Shown here in pieces: positions 27,389-36,510 of a stretch of 64,000 nucleotides of DNA; the first letter of the stretch is position 1, and each line of letters begins with the position of its first letter. Made by a program: the position numbers and the translations under genes. The DNA is from Paenibacillus sonchi (lineage in GTDB: Bacteria; Bacillota; Bacilli; Paenibacillales; Paenibacillaceae). Under the pieces are notes generated by a model, which ran no database searches, was not told where the DNA came from, and saw only the letters and a list, made by a program, of their open reading frames with translations. Location: NCBI RefSeq assembly GCF_016772475.1, contig NZ_CP068595.1:806001-870000 (forward strand). Reading direction: 5' to 3'.

Positions 27389-29913
27389 TCAGCACAAACA
27401 ACCGCAAGATTGTGACCCGTCTCTCCCTGAAAAGCTTGAAGGCCAGTCCGATGCGCAATGTGGCTGTAATCTGCGCTGTCATCCTGACGACCCTGCTCAT
27501 CACTTCCATTTTCACAATGGTTCTAAGCCTTAACAAATCGATGGAATTAACCCAGATGAAAACCGTAGGCTCCGATTTTCACGGAGGCTTCAAATATCTT
27601 ACCCCGGCACAGGCGGAAACGCTGAAGAAACATTCCTCCATACGGGAATACGGCGTTTCACTGAATGCAGGCGACTTGCGGAATGAGGTGTTCAAAGACA
27701 ATCAGGTAGAAGTTAAGCAGATCGACGAATCTTACGCCAGGCACAGTTTTGTTAACTTTATTGAAGGCGGGCTGCCTGCCGCAGAAAATGAGGTTGTGCT
27801 GAACACCTGGGTGATGGATAAGCTCGGCATCCCGCATGTGCTGGGCCAGAAGGCCACTCTGGATATTGATATCGGGGAGCGTGTGGTTCGGCAGGATTTA
27901 ATTGTGTCGGGGTATTATGAGGCGGACAAAAACTTGTCGATTGCAGGACTCGCCTTCGTCTCTGAGGCTTGGGTGCAAAAGAACCTGTCCTCTATTGATC
28001 CGGTAAAGTCCAAAGCCAGCGGTTCCTACGTGAACACCACAGAGCTGAGCGTAATGTTCAGCAATGCCGTGGATATTGAAAAGAAACTGGACAAAGTGCT
28101 CGCGGATACCGGTCTGGATGTGCCGATCGGGATCAACTGGGCCTATACCACTTCGTCTCTCTCGGACAATATCATCAAAATGGTCCCTTATCTGACTGTC
28201 ATCCTTATCATTATGCTGAGCGGGTATTTGCTGATTTATAATATTTTTTATATCTCGGTCGTACGGGATGTCAAATTTTACGGCTTGCTAAAAGCCATCG
28301 GAACTACGCCGAGACAGCTCAAGAAAATCATCACCATCCAGTCTCAACTGCTGTATCTGGCCGGCCTCCCCTTCGGGCTCGGTTTTGGTTACGGAATTGG
28401 CCGGTTGTTGTCTCCACTGCTGGGCTCCCTTTCAGACGGGCCTGTTGAAACCTCCTATTCCAATAGTCCGTGGATCTTTATCGGGGGAGCCGTTTTCGCC
28501 TACCTGACGGTTTGGATCGCCGCAAGCAAGCCGGGCCGGATGGCCGCGCGGATTGCTCCTGTGGAGGCCGTGAGGTTCGCAGGCGTAAGCGCAAAGCACA
28601 AGGTAAATAAACGTTCGAAACGCGGAGCAAAGCTGTACGGCATGGCATTCGCCAACCTCTTCCGCAATAAAAAGAAGCTGTTCCTTATGCTAACCTCGCT
28701 CTCCTTAAGCATGATCTTGTTCAGCATTATTTTTACCGTCATTTCTTCACTGGATGTCAATAAGTACCTGAGCACGTTTTTATCTGGAGACATGGTCATC
28801 CGCAATAAGGCGATCGTGCTGTCCGCAGGCGAGCAGTCCGGTGATCCCTATAAGCTTTCGGGGCCTTTCATAGACGCGCTCGGCAAGATTGATGGAGTCG
28901 AAAGGGTGGACAGTGTCTATTTTAAATTTGAAAACTACACTATAGATGATACGATACGCGCAGCACTGAAGCCAATGGTTGAGACTGCTCCACTTGAACC
29001 GGCTCTTAAATGGGTTCTTAATAATAACTCCATTCAGCTCGATCTGTACGGCATTGATGCCGGCTGGTATGACCTGGTGCAGAAAGATGTCCTTGAAGGC
29101 AGCTTCGATCCACAGAAATTTGCCTCTGGAAATTATGTGCTGGTGACTGAAACCAAGTTGTCAGAGGATAATTACCAATCTTATTACCATCCGGGTGACC
29201 ATATTGAGTATAAGGGTCTTGGAAAGAGTTATGAGGTCATGGCCGTCTTAAATTATAATGCTCTATATGCTGCAACTACTCAATCCTACTCGGCCTATGG
29301 TTACAAAGCCTTCTTGCCCTCCTTAGAACTGACAAGGGAGCTGCCTGCCGGAAGCGGTCCGCCTATGGCTCTGTCGGCCACGCTTCACGCCGATCCGGCT
29401 AAGCTGGACAGTGCTATGCAGACCGCCAAATCCCTGGCGGCTTCAAGCGACGAACTCGTCTTCAAATCCAGGGAAGATTACAGGCAGGAGCTTGGCGGGT
29501 TCATCCGCATTTTCCAGACGGTAGGCTACGGCCTCAGCTTTGTCATTGCGCTGATCGGTGTCCTTAATTATATCAATACAGTGATTACCGGAGTCATTGC
29601 CCGAAGGAATGAATTTGCACTGCTGGAGAGCATCGGCATGACCAAGCGGCAGCTGAAAAAAGTTCTGGTGTATGAAGGGCTGTTCAATGTCCTTTTAACA
29701 GTGTCCATCACCTCCACGTTAGGCGTATTTCTGACTTACAGTATTTCCAAAAGTATCGCGGACAGCATGGCCTTTACCGTCTTCCATATGGGCTGGCTGC
29801 CTTTCATTCTGGCCGTTCCGGTCCTGGCTGCTATTGCGTATACAGTCACCTTATCCTCCTACAGAATGCTGAGCAAGGACACAATTGTAGAAAGATTGCG
29901 GCAAACGGAATAG
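27385..29913 (+). CDS. Large FtsX-domain ABC permease
   Basis: An 842-residue permease with an N-terminal helix (VAVICAVILTTLLITSIF), a ~200-residue outer domain, a first FtsX domain (LTVILIIMLSGYLLIYNIF, GLLKAIGTTPRQLKKII), another helix near residue 430 (LMLTSLSLSMILFSIIF), a second ~250-residue outer domain, and a C-terminal FtsX domain (VGYGLSFVIALIGVLNYIN, LLESIGMTKRQLKKVLVYEG). It has two large outer domains, unlike the single one of the ~650-residue BceB, so it belongs to the longer type. It likely recognises or removes a membrane-acting peptide and signals to the kinase. Substrate unknown. Confidence 0.87.
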   Translation: MISTNNRKIVTRLSLKSLKASPMRNVAVICAVILTTLLITSIFTMVLSLNKSMELTQMKTVGSDFHGGFKYLTPAQAETLKKHSSIREYGVSLNAGDLRNEVFKDNQVEVKQIDESYARHSFVNFIEGGLPAAENEVVLNTWVMDKLGIPHVLGQKATLDIDIGERVVRQDLIVSGYYEADKNLSIAGLAFVSEAWVQKNLSSIDPVKSKASGSYVNTTELSVMFSNAVDIEKKLDKVLADTGLDVPIGINWAYTTSSLSDNIIKMVPYLTVILIIMLSGYLLIYNIFYISVVRDVKFYGLLKAIGTTPRQLKKIITIQSQLLYLAGLPFGLGFGYGIGRLLSPLLGSLSDGPVETSYSNSPWIFIGGAVFAYLTVWIAASKPGRMAARIAPVEAVRFAGVSAKHKVNKRSKRGAKLYGMAFANLFRNKKKLFLMLTSLSLSMILFSIIFTVISSLDVNKYLSTFLSGDMVIRNKAIVLSAGEQSGDPYKLSGPFIDALGKIDGVERVDSVYFKFENYTIDDTIRAALKPMVETAPLEPALKWVLNNNSIQLDLYGIDAGWYDLVQKDVLEGSFDPQKFASGNYVLVTETKLSEDNYQSYYHPGDHIEYKGLGKSYEVMAVLNYNALYAATTQSYSAYGYKAFLPSLELTRELPAGSGPPMALSATLHADPAKLDSAMQTAKSLAASSDELVFKSREDYRQELGGFIRIFQTVGYGLSFVIALIGVLNYINTVITGVIARRNEFALLESIGMTKRQLKKVLVYEGLFNVLLTVSITSTLGVFLTYSISKSIADSMAFTVFHMGWLPFILAVPVLAAIAYTVTLSSYRMLSKDTIVERLRQTE

Positions 29914-30058
29914 CCATTAGCTTCTTCATCTTGCAAAATTAACGACATTCGTCCATATGGACTCTGCTTTTCTCCATACGCTTGGCCGCAAAACGGACTT
30001 ATAATGAAGCTGTCTCTCCATTTTACGCTTTCACTGCATATTCTAGGAGGTTGTTTCC

Positions 30059-32254
30059 TTGTCCATTATTTATGATGCCGAGCAACAGATTTTTCATCTG
30101 CAAACGACAAATACAAGCTATGTATTCGGCCTTGCCCGCGGCTCCTATCCCGTGCATCTGCACTGGGGCCGGAAAATCCGCGGCTCCGCCATATCCGACC
30201 TGTACGGTCCCGGGGCTATGGGCTTCAGCAGTACTGTTGACCCCAAGGAGCCTGCGTTCTCCCTGGATACACTTCCCCAGGAATATCCGGGGTATGGCTC
30301 AGGGGACTTCCGGGAGCCTGCTTATGAGGCCGAGCTGCTGAATGGCACATCCGTAGCCGAACTTACTTATGTAACCCATAGCATTCTTAAGGGCAAACCG
30401 GCACTGGAAGGGCTCCCTGCCGTATATGCCGAAAGCGGCGATGAGGCCGAAACCCTGCAGCTGGTGCTGGAAGATGCCACAGCAGGTCTGCGCGCTGAGC
30501 TGTCCTACACCGTAATGAGCGGTTTCGATGCTGTTATCCGCTCGGCACGGCTGACCAATACGGGCAGCGGTCCGCTGAAGCTGAACCGTGCCTTGTCGGT
30601 TGCCCTGGACTTTCCGCATGCCAACTACGAGCTGATTCAGTTGTCCGGGTCCTGGGCCCGCGAACGCCATCTCGTCCGTGCTCCCCTGCACAATGGACGG
30701 CAGGGCATTGACAGCAAGCGCGGGGCCAGCAGCCATCAGCAGAATCCGTTCCTGGCCCTTCTGGCCCCGCAGACCGTGGAAGACAGCGGAGAGGCTTACG
30801 GCTTCAGCCTGGTCTACAGCGGCAGCTTCAGTGCGAACGCCGATGTGGACCAATACGGAACTACACGCGTAACGATGGGCATCAATCCGTTCGGCTTCCG
30901 CTGGCTGCTTGCGCCCGGCGAGAGCTTCCAGACCCCCGAAGCGGTACTGGTCTATTCGGACCAGGGCATCGGCGGCATGTCCCGGATCTATCACCGGCTG
31001 TACCGGACCCGGCTGGCAAGAGGACTATACCGCGACGAGCCCCGCCCGGTGCTGATCAACAACTGGGAAGCTACCTACTTCAACTTCGATGCCGACAAAA
31101 TCGAAGATATCGCCCGTGCCGGCAAGGCGCTGGGCATCGAGCTGTTCGTGCTTGACGACGGCTGGTTCGGCCGCCGCGATGACGACACCACTTCGCTGGG
31201 CGACTGGTTCGTGGATACCCGCAAGCTGCCGCAGGGCCTGCCTGATCTGGTGGAACGGGTCAGACGGCTCGGCATGCAGTTCGGCCTCTGGTTCGAACCG
31301 GAGATGGTGTCGCCGGACAGCGAGCTGTACCGCGCCCATCCCGACTGGTGCCTGCATGTGCCGGACCGCAGACGCAGCCAGGCCCGCAACCAGCTGATTC
31401 TGGATCTGTCGCGCCCGGAGGTATGCGACTATATCATCGATTCCGTTAGCAGCGTACTGGCATCGGCACCGATCACCTATGTCAAATGGGATATGAACCG
31501 GCATATGACCGAGATCGGCTCTGCTGCCCTGCCGCCGGAACGCCAGGGAGAAACAGCCCACCGCTACATGCTGGGGCTGTACCGGGTCATGGAGGAAATC
31601 ACCTCCAAATTCCCGCATGTGCTGTTCGAAAGCTGCTCCGGCGGCGGCGGCAGATTCGATCCCGGCATTCTTCATTACATGCCGCAGACCTGGACCAGCG
31701 ATGATACCGATGCCGTGGAACGCCTCAAAATCCAGTACGGCACCAGCATCGTCTATCCGGCAAGCAGCATGGGCTCCCATATCTCGGCAGTGCCGAACCA
31801 CCAGGTGCACCGCAGCACCTCGCTCTCCATGCGCGGCGACGTGGCCATGTCCGGCAACTTCGGCTACGAGCTGGATCTGACCCTCTTCACACCGGAGGAA
31901 CAGGCGGAAGCGGCTGCCCAGGTAGCCTTCTACAAGGACATCCGTTCCCTCGTCCAGCAGGGCGATATGTACCGCCTGCTCTCGCCGTTTGAAGGCAATG
32001 AAACGGCCTGGATGTTCGTCGATGCGGACCGTTCCGAGGCACTGGCCGGCTACTTCCGTGTGCTGGCCGGACCGAATATGAGCCGCCCGCGCCTCCGCCT
32101 TCAGGGGCTGGACCCGGAGAAGGACTACGTCCTCAAAGAAACCGGCGCTGTATACGGCGGCGACCGGCTGATGTATGCCGGACTGCTCCTGCCGGAGCTG
32201 CACGGTGACTTCCAGAGCAAGCTGCTGCATTTTGTGGCGGTGGATAAACAGTAA
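30059..32254 (+). CDS. Alpha-galactosidase, GH36
   Basis: The 731-residue intracellular enzyme has the standard three-domain GH36 layout: N-terminal beta-supersandwich (1-~330), (beta/alpha)8 catalytic barrel and C-terminal beta domain. The nucleophile is Asp478 in VKWDMNRHMTE and the acid/base is Asp548 in TWTSDDTDAVE, at the same positions as in Geobacillus stearothermophilus AgaB as I recall. Other family motifs are LFVLDDGWFGRRDDD and FGLWFEPEMVS. It releases galactose from raffinose-type sugars and galactomannan oligomers. The start is TTG 30059, eight bases after AGGAGG. No transporter is adjacent, and a terminator follows. Confidence 0.94.
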   Translation: MSIIYDAEQQIFHLQTTNTSYVFGLARGSYPVHLHWGRKIRGSAISDLYGPGAMGFSSTVDPKEPAFSLDTLPQEYPGYGSGDFREPAYEAELLNGTSVAELTYVTHSILKGKPALEGLPAVYAESGDEAETLQLVLEDATAGLRAELSYTVMSGFDAVIRSARLTNTGSGPLKLNRALSVALDFPHANYELIQLSGSWARERHLVRAPLHNGRQGIDSKRGASSHQQNPFLALLAPQTVEDSGEAYGFSLVYSGSFSANADVDQYGTTRVTMGINPFGFRWLLAPGESFQTPEAVLVYSDQGIGGMSRIYHRLYRTRLARGLYRDEPRPVLINNWEATYFNFDADKIEDIARAGKALGIELFVLDDGWFGRRDDDTTSLGDWFVDTRKLPQGLPDLVERVRRLGMQFGLWFEPEMVSPDSELYRAHPDWCLHVPDRRRSQARNQLILDLSRPEVCDYIIDSVSSVLASAPITYVKWDMNRHMTEIGSAALPPERQGETAHRYMLGLYRVMEEITSKFPHVLFESCSGGGGRFDPGILHYMPQTWTSDDTDAVERLKIQYGTSIVYPASSMGSHISAVPNHQVHRSTSLSMRGDVAMSGNFGYELDLTLFTPEEQAEAAAQVAFYKDIRSLVQQGDMYRLLSPFEGNETAWMFVDADRSEALAGYFRVLAGPNMSRPRLRLQGLDPEKDYVLKETGAVYGGDRLMYAGLLLPELHGDFQSKLLHFVAVDKQ

Positions 32255-32296
32255 GCTTACGTTCAGATTATGTAGACGGAAAATACGTATAAAAAG

Positions 32297-32343
32297 CCAA
32301 ACATCCCTCACCCCAGGACCGCCTGGAGGTAAGGGATGTTTGG
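32297..32343. terminator. Bidirectional terminator between alpha-galactosidase and FMN reductase
   Basis: CCAAACATCCCT pairs with AGGGATGTTTGG, with an inner CCAGG/CCTGG. It separates two convergent genes; A-rich and T-containing flanks allow it to act in both directions. Confidence 0.8.
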
Positions 32344-32360
32344 TATATCACACAGGTTCC

Positions 32361-32900
32361 TCAGCGGAGTGTCTTCAGCGCACCGCTCCAGGCAACGACC
32401 TGATCCAGCATGCCGTTTACGTTCGTAAGGTGAAGCTCCGCCGGCTTAAAGGTCTGTCCGTTCTCAAAGTCAGTGAAAAGGGATAACGCCGGATGGATAC
32501 GGACATCCGCGATAGACAGCTCGCCCAGAATGCCGCGCAGATGTTCAGCCGCGCGGGCGCCTCCGACGGAGCCATAGCTTACAATCCCTGCAGCTTTATT
32601 GTTCCATGCTTCCCGGGCATAATCCAGAGCGTTCTTCAGCGCGCCGGTAATGCTGTGATTGTACTCCGCTACGATAAAAACGAAGCCATCCAGTGCATTC
32701 AGCTTGTCATTCCAACGTCCGGCTTGTTCCGAAGCATCCGCTTCGCCCAGTAATGGAAGCTTGAAATCCGCAATATCCACAATTTCATAATTGGCGTCGC
32801 CGCGCTGGTCGGCAATGCCTTTTACCCATTCGCCCACCTGCGGGCTTAAACGGCCCTGGCGTGTGCTTCCCAGAATAATACCAATATTCAATGCAGACAT
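32361..32900 (-). CDS. NADPH-dependent FMN reductase family protein
   Basis: A 179-residue flavodoxin-like protein with the flavin phosphate loop GSTRQGRLSPQVGEW, then AEYNHSITGALKNALDYA and VSYGSVGGARAAEHLRGIL. This matches the NADPH-dependent FMN reductase/azoreductase group (YhdA/SsuE-like). It would reduce FMN, azo dyes or quinones with NADPH. AGGAGG lies seven bases before the ATG. It is a single gene. The physiological substrate cannot be told. Confidence 0.87.
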   Translation of the reverse strand: MSALNIGIILGSTRQGRLSPQVGEWVKGIADQRGDANYEIVDIADFKLPLLGEADASEQAGRWNDKLNALDGFVFIVAEYNHSITGALKNALDYAREAWNNKAAGIVSYGSVGGARAAEHLRGILGELSIADVRIHPALSLFTDFENGQTFKPAELHLTNVNGMLDQVVAWSGALKTLR

Positions 32901-33022
32901 GATTGATCCTCCTCAAAAATAATGTATTCTCAATCTTACTTCCATTATATACTTCGAAGGATTAGTTTATCCTGATTATTGCTTTGGCAGGGAGCTGCGC
33001 AGCGGGCTTTTGCTTTTCATGT

Positions 33023-33970
33023 TCACCTGCCCTGTTCCATCATCTTTGCTGACGGTACCGCCCGGCTGCGGAAAACAGTAACCAGCACCACAGAAGCGAT
33101 AATGATCACGGCAGCGGTCAACGTATTGACAGTGAGCCGTTCGCCTGCGAGCAGCCAGCCGAAGAATACGGCGACTACCGGATTCACGAACGCATAGGTT
33201 GAAACCAGGGCAGCATCGGCGTTTTTGAGCAGCCAGATGTAGGCGGTATAGCCTATGATCGAGCCGAAGACGATCAGATAACCCAGAGCGGTATACGAAC
33301 GGAGGGAAATCGACGGAATGTCCAGCTTGGACCAGTCGCCGGTAAAATAGGAGAAAATCAGCAGCAGCACGCCACCTGTCAGCATTTGCGCAGCCGTTGA
33401 CATCAGTGGAGAATCCGGCATCCGGGCGCTGCGCGAGTACATGGACCCTGCCGCCCAACTGAGGGAAGCTGCCAGCAGAGTAATAATGCCGGTCAGGTCT
33501 GTAGCGGTCCCATTGTCTTGATGTCCCGGCTGGAAGACCAGAACGGCAATGCCCAGCAGTCCAAGCACAATGCCGGCGATAACGCCGGTGGTTGGACGTT
33601 TGCCGCTGCGGCTAAGCCAGCCGAACAGCATCATCCAGACGGGAACGGCAGCGACAATCAGGGAAGCAATCGATGAAGAGACCCCTTGCTCCGACCAGGC
33701 CACCAGTCCGTTCCCGCCAAGCAGCAGCAGCGCGCCGACGATGGCCGAAGACCGCCACTCGCGTCCTGCCGGACGCTTAGCCCCGCTTAATCTGGAAATG
33801 ACATAGAGTACAGCTCCAGCCACAAAAAAACGGATTCCGGCCATCAGAAAAGGCGGCATCGTCTCAATCGCAACCTTCATGCCGACATAAGTGCCTCCCC
33901 AAAATAAATAAACAGACACCAGCGCTATGCCAATCACGTACACCGGATTCGCCCCGGCCTTCTGCTTCAT
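33023..33970 (-). CDS. EamA/DMT-family transporter
   Basis: A 315-residue membrane protein with ten hydrophobic segments arranged as two EamA repeats (first about 10-145, second about 165-305). Motifs include FWGGTYVGMKVAIETMPPF in the first and LVSTYAFVNPVVAVFFGWL plus AGERLT in the second, typical of drug/metabolite exporters such as YedA/RhaT-like proteins. It probably exports amino acids or related metabolites. It lies 54 bases downstream of an Lrp-type regulator on the same strand, so amino acid-responsive control is plausible. Substrate is not known. Confidence 0.88.
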   Translation of the reverse strand: MKQKAGANPVYVIGIALVSVYLFWGGTYVGMKVAIETMPPFLMAGIRFFVAGAVLYVISRLSGAKRPAGREWRSSAIVGALLLLGGNGLVAWSEQGVSSSIASLIVAAVPVWMMLFGWLSRSGKRPTTGVIAGIVLGLLGIAVLVFQPGHQDNGTATDLTGIITLLAASLSWAAGSMYSRSARMPDSPLMSTAAQMLTGGVLLLIFSYFTGDWSKLDIPSISLRSYTALGYLIVFGSIIGYTAYIWLLKNADAALVSTYAFVNPVVAVFFGWLLAGERLTVNTLTAAVIIIASVVLVTVFRSRAVPSAKMMEQGR

Positions 33971-34024
33971 GCACTACCACCCTCTCCGTAAATAAATATG
34001 TACCTGCATAAATTGTTTGGCCTC

Positions 34025-34476
34025 CTATATTCCCTTCATTCCATCTTCATATATAGTAGATAAAATAAAGGTCGTCGAGGTTTCCTTGATGTGGGGAATC
34101 CGGAGAATTTCGTCCAGCAAAAGGGTAAGCTGCTCCGGTGAAGCCACTCTCACTTTCAGCAGCATGCACCACTCCCCGCCATCCGCTGGCATTCCAGAAT
34201 GTTTACACCAGGGATTTGAATGCCGATGATTTGATCTGCCGCTTCCCGGAAGCTTTGGCTGACAACCTTCACGGAGATCATGACCTTAATTTTCTGATCC
34301 AGCTTCCCCCAGTCCACAATGCCCCTGTATCCTTTAATCACACCGTTTTTCTCCAGTTTGCTGACCCGTTGATGCACCGTGGGCCGTGAGATATGCAGCA
34401 GCTTGCCAATCTCCTCGTGGGACAGTCTTCCATTCTCTTCAAGCAGCTTCAGAATTTTGATATCCAGTTCATCCAT
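34025..34476 (-). CDS. Lrp/AsnC-family regulator, frameshifted
   Basis: The N-terminal helix-turn-helix is typical (MDELDIKILKLLEENGRLS, HISRPTVHQRVSKLEKNGVI), followed by the RAM effector domain. The frame breaks at the four-C run 34174-34177: ECQRMAG is followed by SGACC and a stop. One extra base gives EWCMLLKVRVASPEQLTLLL and ends at YEDGMKGI, restoring a 150-residue protein of normal length. It probably regulates the adjacent EamA exporter in response to an amino acid. AGGCG precedes the ATG. Confidence 0.87.
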
Positions 34477-34960
34477 AGGAACGCCTCCCGGGCAAAATTA
34501 TAGCATAATCCCTATCATTTATGACTAATCGTTTTAGTTAATACCTATAATCAATCGGATCGTTATAACTGCAAACATTTATTTTCGTTATCGTTACCCA
34601 CAAAGCTATGACAGGGCCAGAAAATGACGATTCGTAAGGCTGTTGTCACGCGCAAAAAAATCCCCCTCCTTGCAGCCGGCAGCAAGTGATTCCTGCTTAG
34701 GGAACTGCTTGAGAAGAGATCTGGAAAGTACAAGTTTGCTCAAATCCCTAATCAGCGCTGGAACGGTGAGCATTTGCACCTTTTAACGGATTGTAGTCTG
34801 GTTAACTTGTAAATCGAGGGGAATCGCCTGATCCGCACCAATATCAACGGCTCTCATGTCCGGATCATTTCGCGGATGAATCATGAAGGGACCAGTTGAA
34901 GTGCTCACTGCGAGTCCTGGGCGAACTCTGCGTGGTCAACCTTGAATGGAATAAGCACGC

Positions 34961-35262
34961 TGAACCGGTGAGAATTTTGCACGTTGTTCAACGTTATGTG
35001 CCTTAAGTAATAGAAGGGGTGAGAAATTGCACGTGTACAGCATTGTATGCCTTACGCAAGCCGAATGGGCGAGAATCTTGTACGTTGTACAGTATTATGT
35101 GTCTTCCGCAAGCCGAATGGGCGAAAATCTTGTACGTTGTACAGCATTGTGTGCCTTACGCAAGCCGAATGGGCGAGAATCTTGTACGTTGTACAGCATT
35201 ATGTGCCTCACGCAAGCCGAATGGGCGAGAATCTTGTACGTTATACAGCATGGTGTGTCTTA
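34961..35262 (+). repeat. 52-bp tandem repeat array
   Basis: Four nearly identical units begin at 35055, 35107, 35159 and 35211, each starting CGCAAGCCGAATGGGCGAG and containing CTTGTACGTTGTACAGCAT. Two decayed, shortened copies precede them (about 34961-35005 and 35014-35054). Units abut directly with no spacers. Confidence 0.9.
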
Positions 35263-35344
35263 AGTTAGCTACAAGTCTTATTCACCCGCTAAGGTGGATT
35301 TGTTCTTTTTAGAAAATGCTTGCGAAGAAGCAGATGAGGTAGCG

Positions 35345-35532
35345 TATGTTGGAAAAAGGGAACCTATTTCCCCAATATATCAACATTCGCGGGAATTAAG
35401 TGGAAAAAGGAAACTTAATCAGGCCATATTCGTCCGTCAGGGGCGGAAAGGGCTGGATTAGTTTACTTTTTTCCACTTACTCTGCGGGGCGCGGGCAGCG
35501 TCGAGCAAATTAGTTAACCTTTTTCCACCTGG
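35345..35532 (+). repeat. ~200-bp palindromic dispersed repeat, copy 1
   Basis: Four GTGGAAAAAGG-type sub-repeats, two in plus (near 35349 and 35399) and two in minus orientation (near 35466 and 35509), make an imperfect palindrome. The whole stretch aligns with the reverse complement of 47330-47535. Confidence 0.75.
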
Positions 35533-35574
35533 AATTGCCGCAGGGTTCACGGAGGGTCCTTCAGGCAACGCTAA

Positions 35575-35616
35575 ACAAAACGGCTACGTTGTCGTATGAA
35601 GGGTGGCGTAGCCGCT
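35575..35616 (-). terminator. Terminator of the GbsR-type regulator
   Basis: On the minus strand CGGCTACG...CGTAGCCG is followed by TTTTGTTTAG. A second perfect hairpin (GAACAACGGCA/TGCCGTTGTTC, 35624-35649) lies between it and the gene. Confidence 0.7.
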
Positions 35617-35726
35617 TTGTACGGAACAACGGCAGTTTTGCCGTTGTTCAACCCCCGCAGGCCGGGATGCCCACTAAGCCCGGTTTATATAGCACAATTG
35701 CCCCCCACTTGCTGCATAGTTGCTGC

Positions 35727-36290
35727 TCAGCCTTCCCTGCCGGGAAGCCTGCCGAAGAACTCCCCTTCCTCCAGGCCCGACACAAACCGCTGCAGCCAGG
35801 CATAATATTCTACCGCATGCTGGAGCTTGTCCAGATCCCGCAGGCAGGCCTGCCGCTCCTCTTCGGGAGTGTCTGCCGCCTGGGTCAGCGCCTGAAGCTC
35901 AGGCATCACCGTACTCATCGCTTCCTGCATGACATCGATTTCCCGCTGGAGCTTCAGGCTGAAGAAGTTTTTGAATGCCTGAAAAAAATCCGTCTCCGCA
36001 ATATACAGCTCTTTCCGCTCACGTTTCTCGTCCAGCCTGGTCACCATCCGGGAAGCGATCAGGGAGCGGACACCGTAGCTCATATTGCTTTTGCTCATAT
36101 TCATGACCTGCTTCATTTCCTCCAGCGTCATCGGCTTGTCCTCAAAGAACATGATCCCGTAGAGCTGTCCAAAGGAATAATTGGCGCCATACAGATCCAT
36201 CGTCTGTGCTATCGCATCAATCATGGGACGCAGCAGCTGCTCCCTGGGTGATAAATGCTGGTTGTCCCCGCCAAATGCGGCCTGTTTCAT
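35727..36290 (-). CDS. GbsR/MarR-family transcriptional regulator
   Basis: A 187-residue winged-helix protein. The DNA-binding part (about 25-95) has YSFGQLYGIMFFEDKPMTLEE and MNMSKSNMSYGVRSLIASRMV, characteristic of the GbsR/OpcR branch that senses choline or other osmolytes in Bacillus. The C-terminal half is helical. ATG 36290 is preferred because GAAGGTG precedes it; GTG 36305 is an alternative. It is divergent from a Ugp-like ABC importer and may control it. The ligand is unknown. Confidence 0.82.
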   Translation of the reverse strand: MKQAAFGGDNQHLSPREQLLRPMIDAIAQTMDLYGANYSFGQLYGIMFFEDKPMTLEEMKQVMNMSKSNMSYGVRSLIASRMVTRLDEKRERKELYIAETDFFQAFKNFFSLKLQREIDVMQEAMSTVMPELQALTQAADTPEEERQACLRDLDKLQHAVEYYAWLQRFVSGLEEGEFFGRLPGREG

Positions 36291-36510
36291 TCGCTGCACC
36301 TTCACTCTTTTATAGAATCGTTCCCTCTACATTACACAATACTGAAGCTTCTTTGCAGCTTTCCTGCAAATTTTACACAATTTCCGAATGATGTTTACCT
36401 CCGCTTGACCATAAGGCCGCGCCATGAGTGTACAATTTTTTTTGAACAGAGAGCTTTCCTCTGCATTATACCGCAAAACAAAGCTGATGGAATGGGGTAT
36501 CGGAACAAAA

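Larger units (their letters stand above)
34477..35726. other. 1.25-kb gene-free, repeat-rich gap
   Basis: No credible gene. The gap contains a 52-bp tandem array (35055-35262, with decayed copies from about 34961), a ~200-bp palindromic dispersed repeat (about 35345-35532) and two hairpins at 35575-35649. The small reading frames across the tandem array exist in all three frames because the unit length is not a multiple of three. Confidence 0.7.

Noticed and set aside
31025..32311. Long minus-strand frame of 428 codons
   Set aside because: It is antisense to the GH36 alpha-galactosidase, whose active-site residues and length are complete; the frame is a codon-bias shadow.
35055..35262. Possible CRISPR array
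   Set aside because: The whole 52-bp unit repeats with no unique spacers, and no cas genes are nearby.
35019..35312. Three overlapping plus-strand reading frames of 73-97 codons
   Set aside because: They lie in the 52-bp tandem array and exist in all three frames because the repeat shifts frame each unit; no ribosome binding site or conserved protein pattern.
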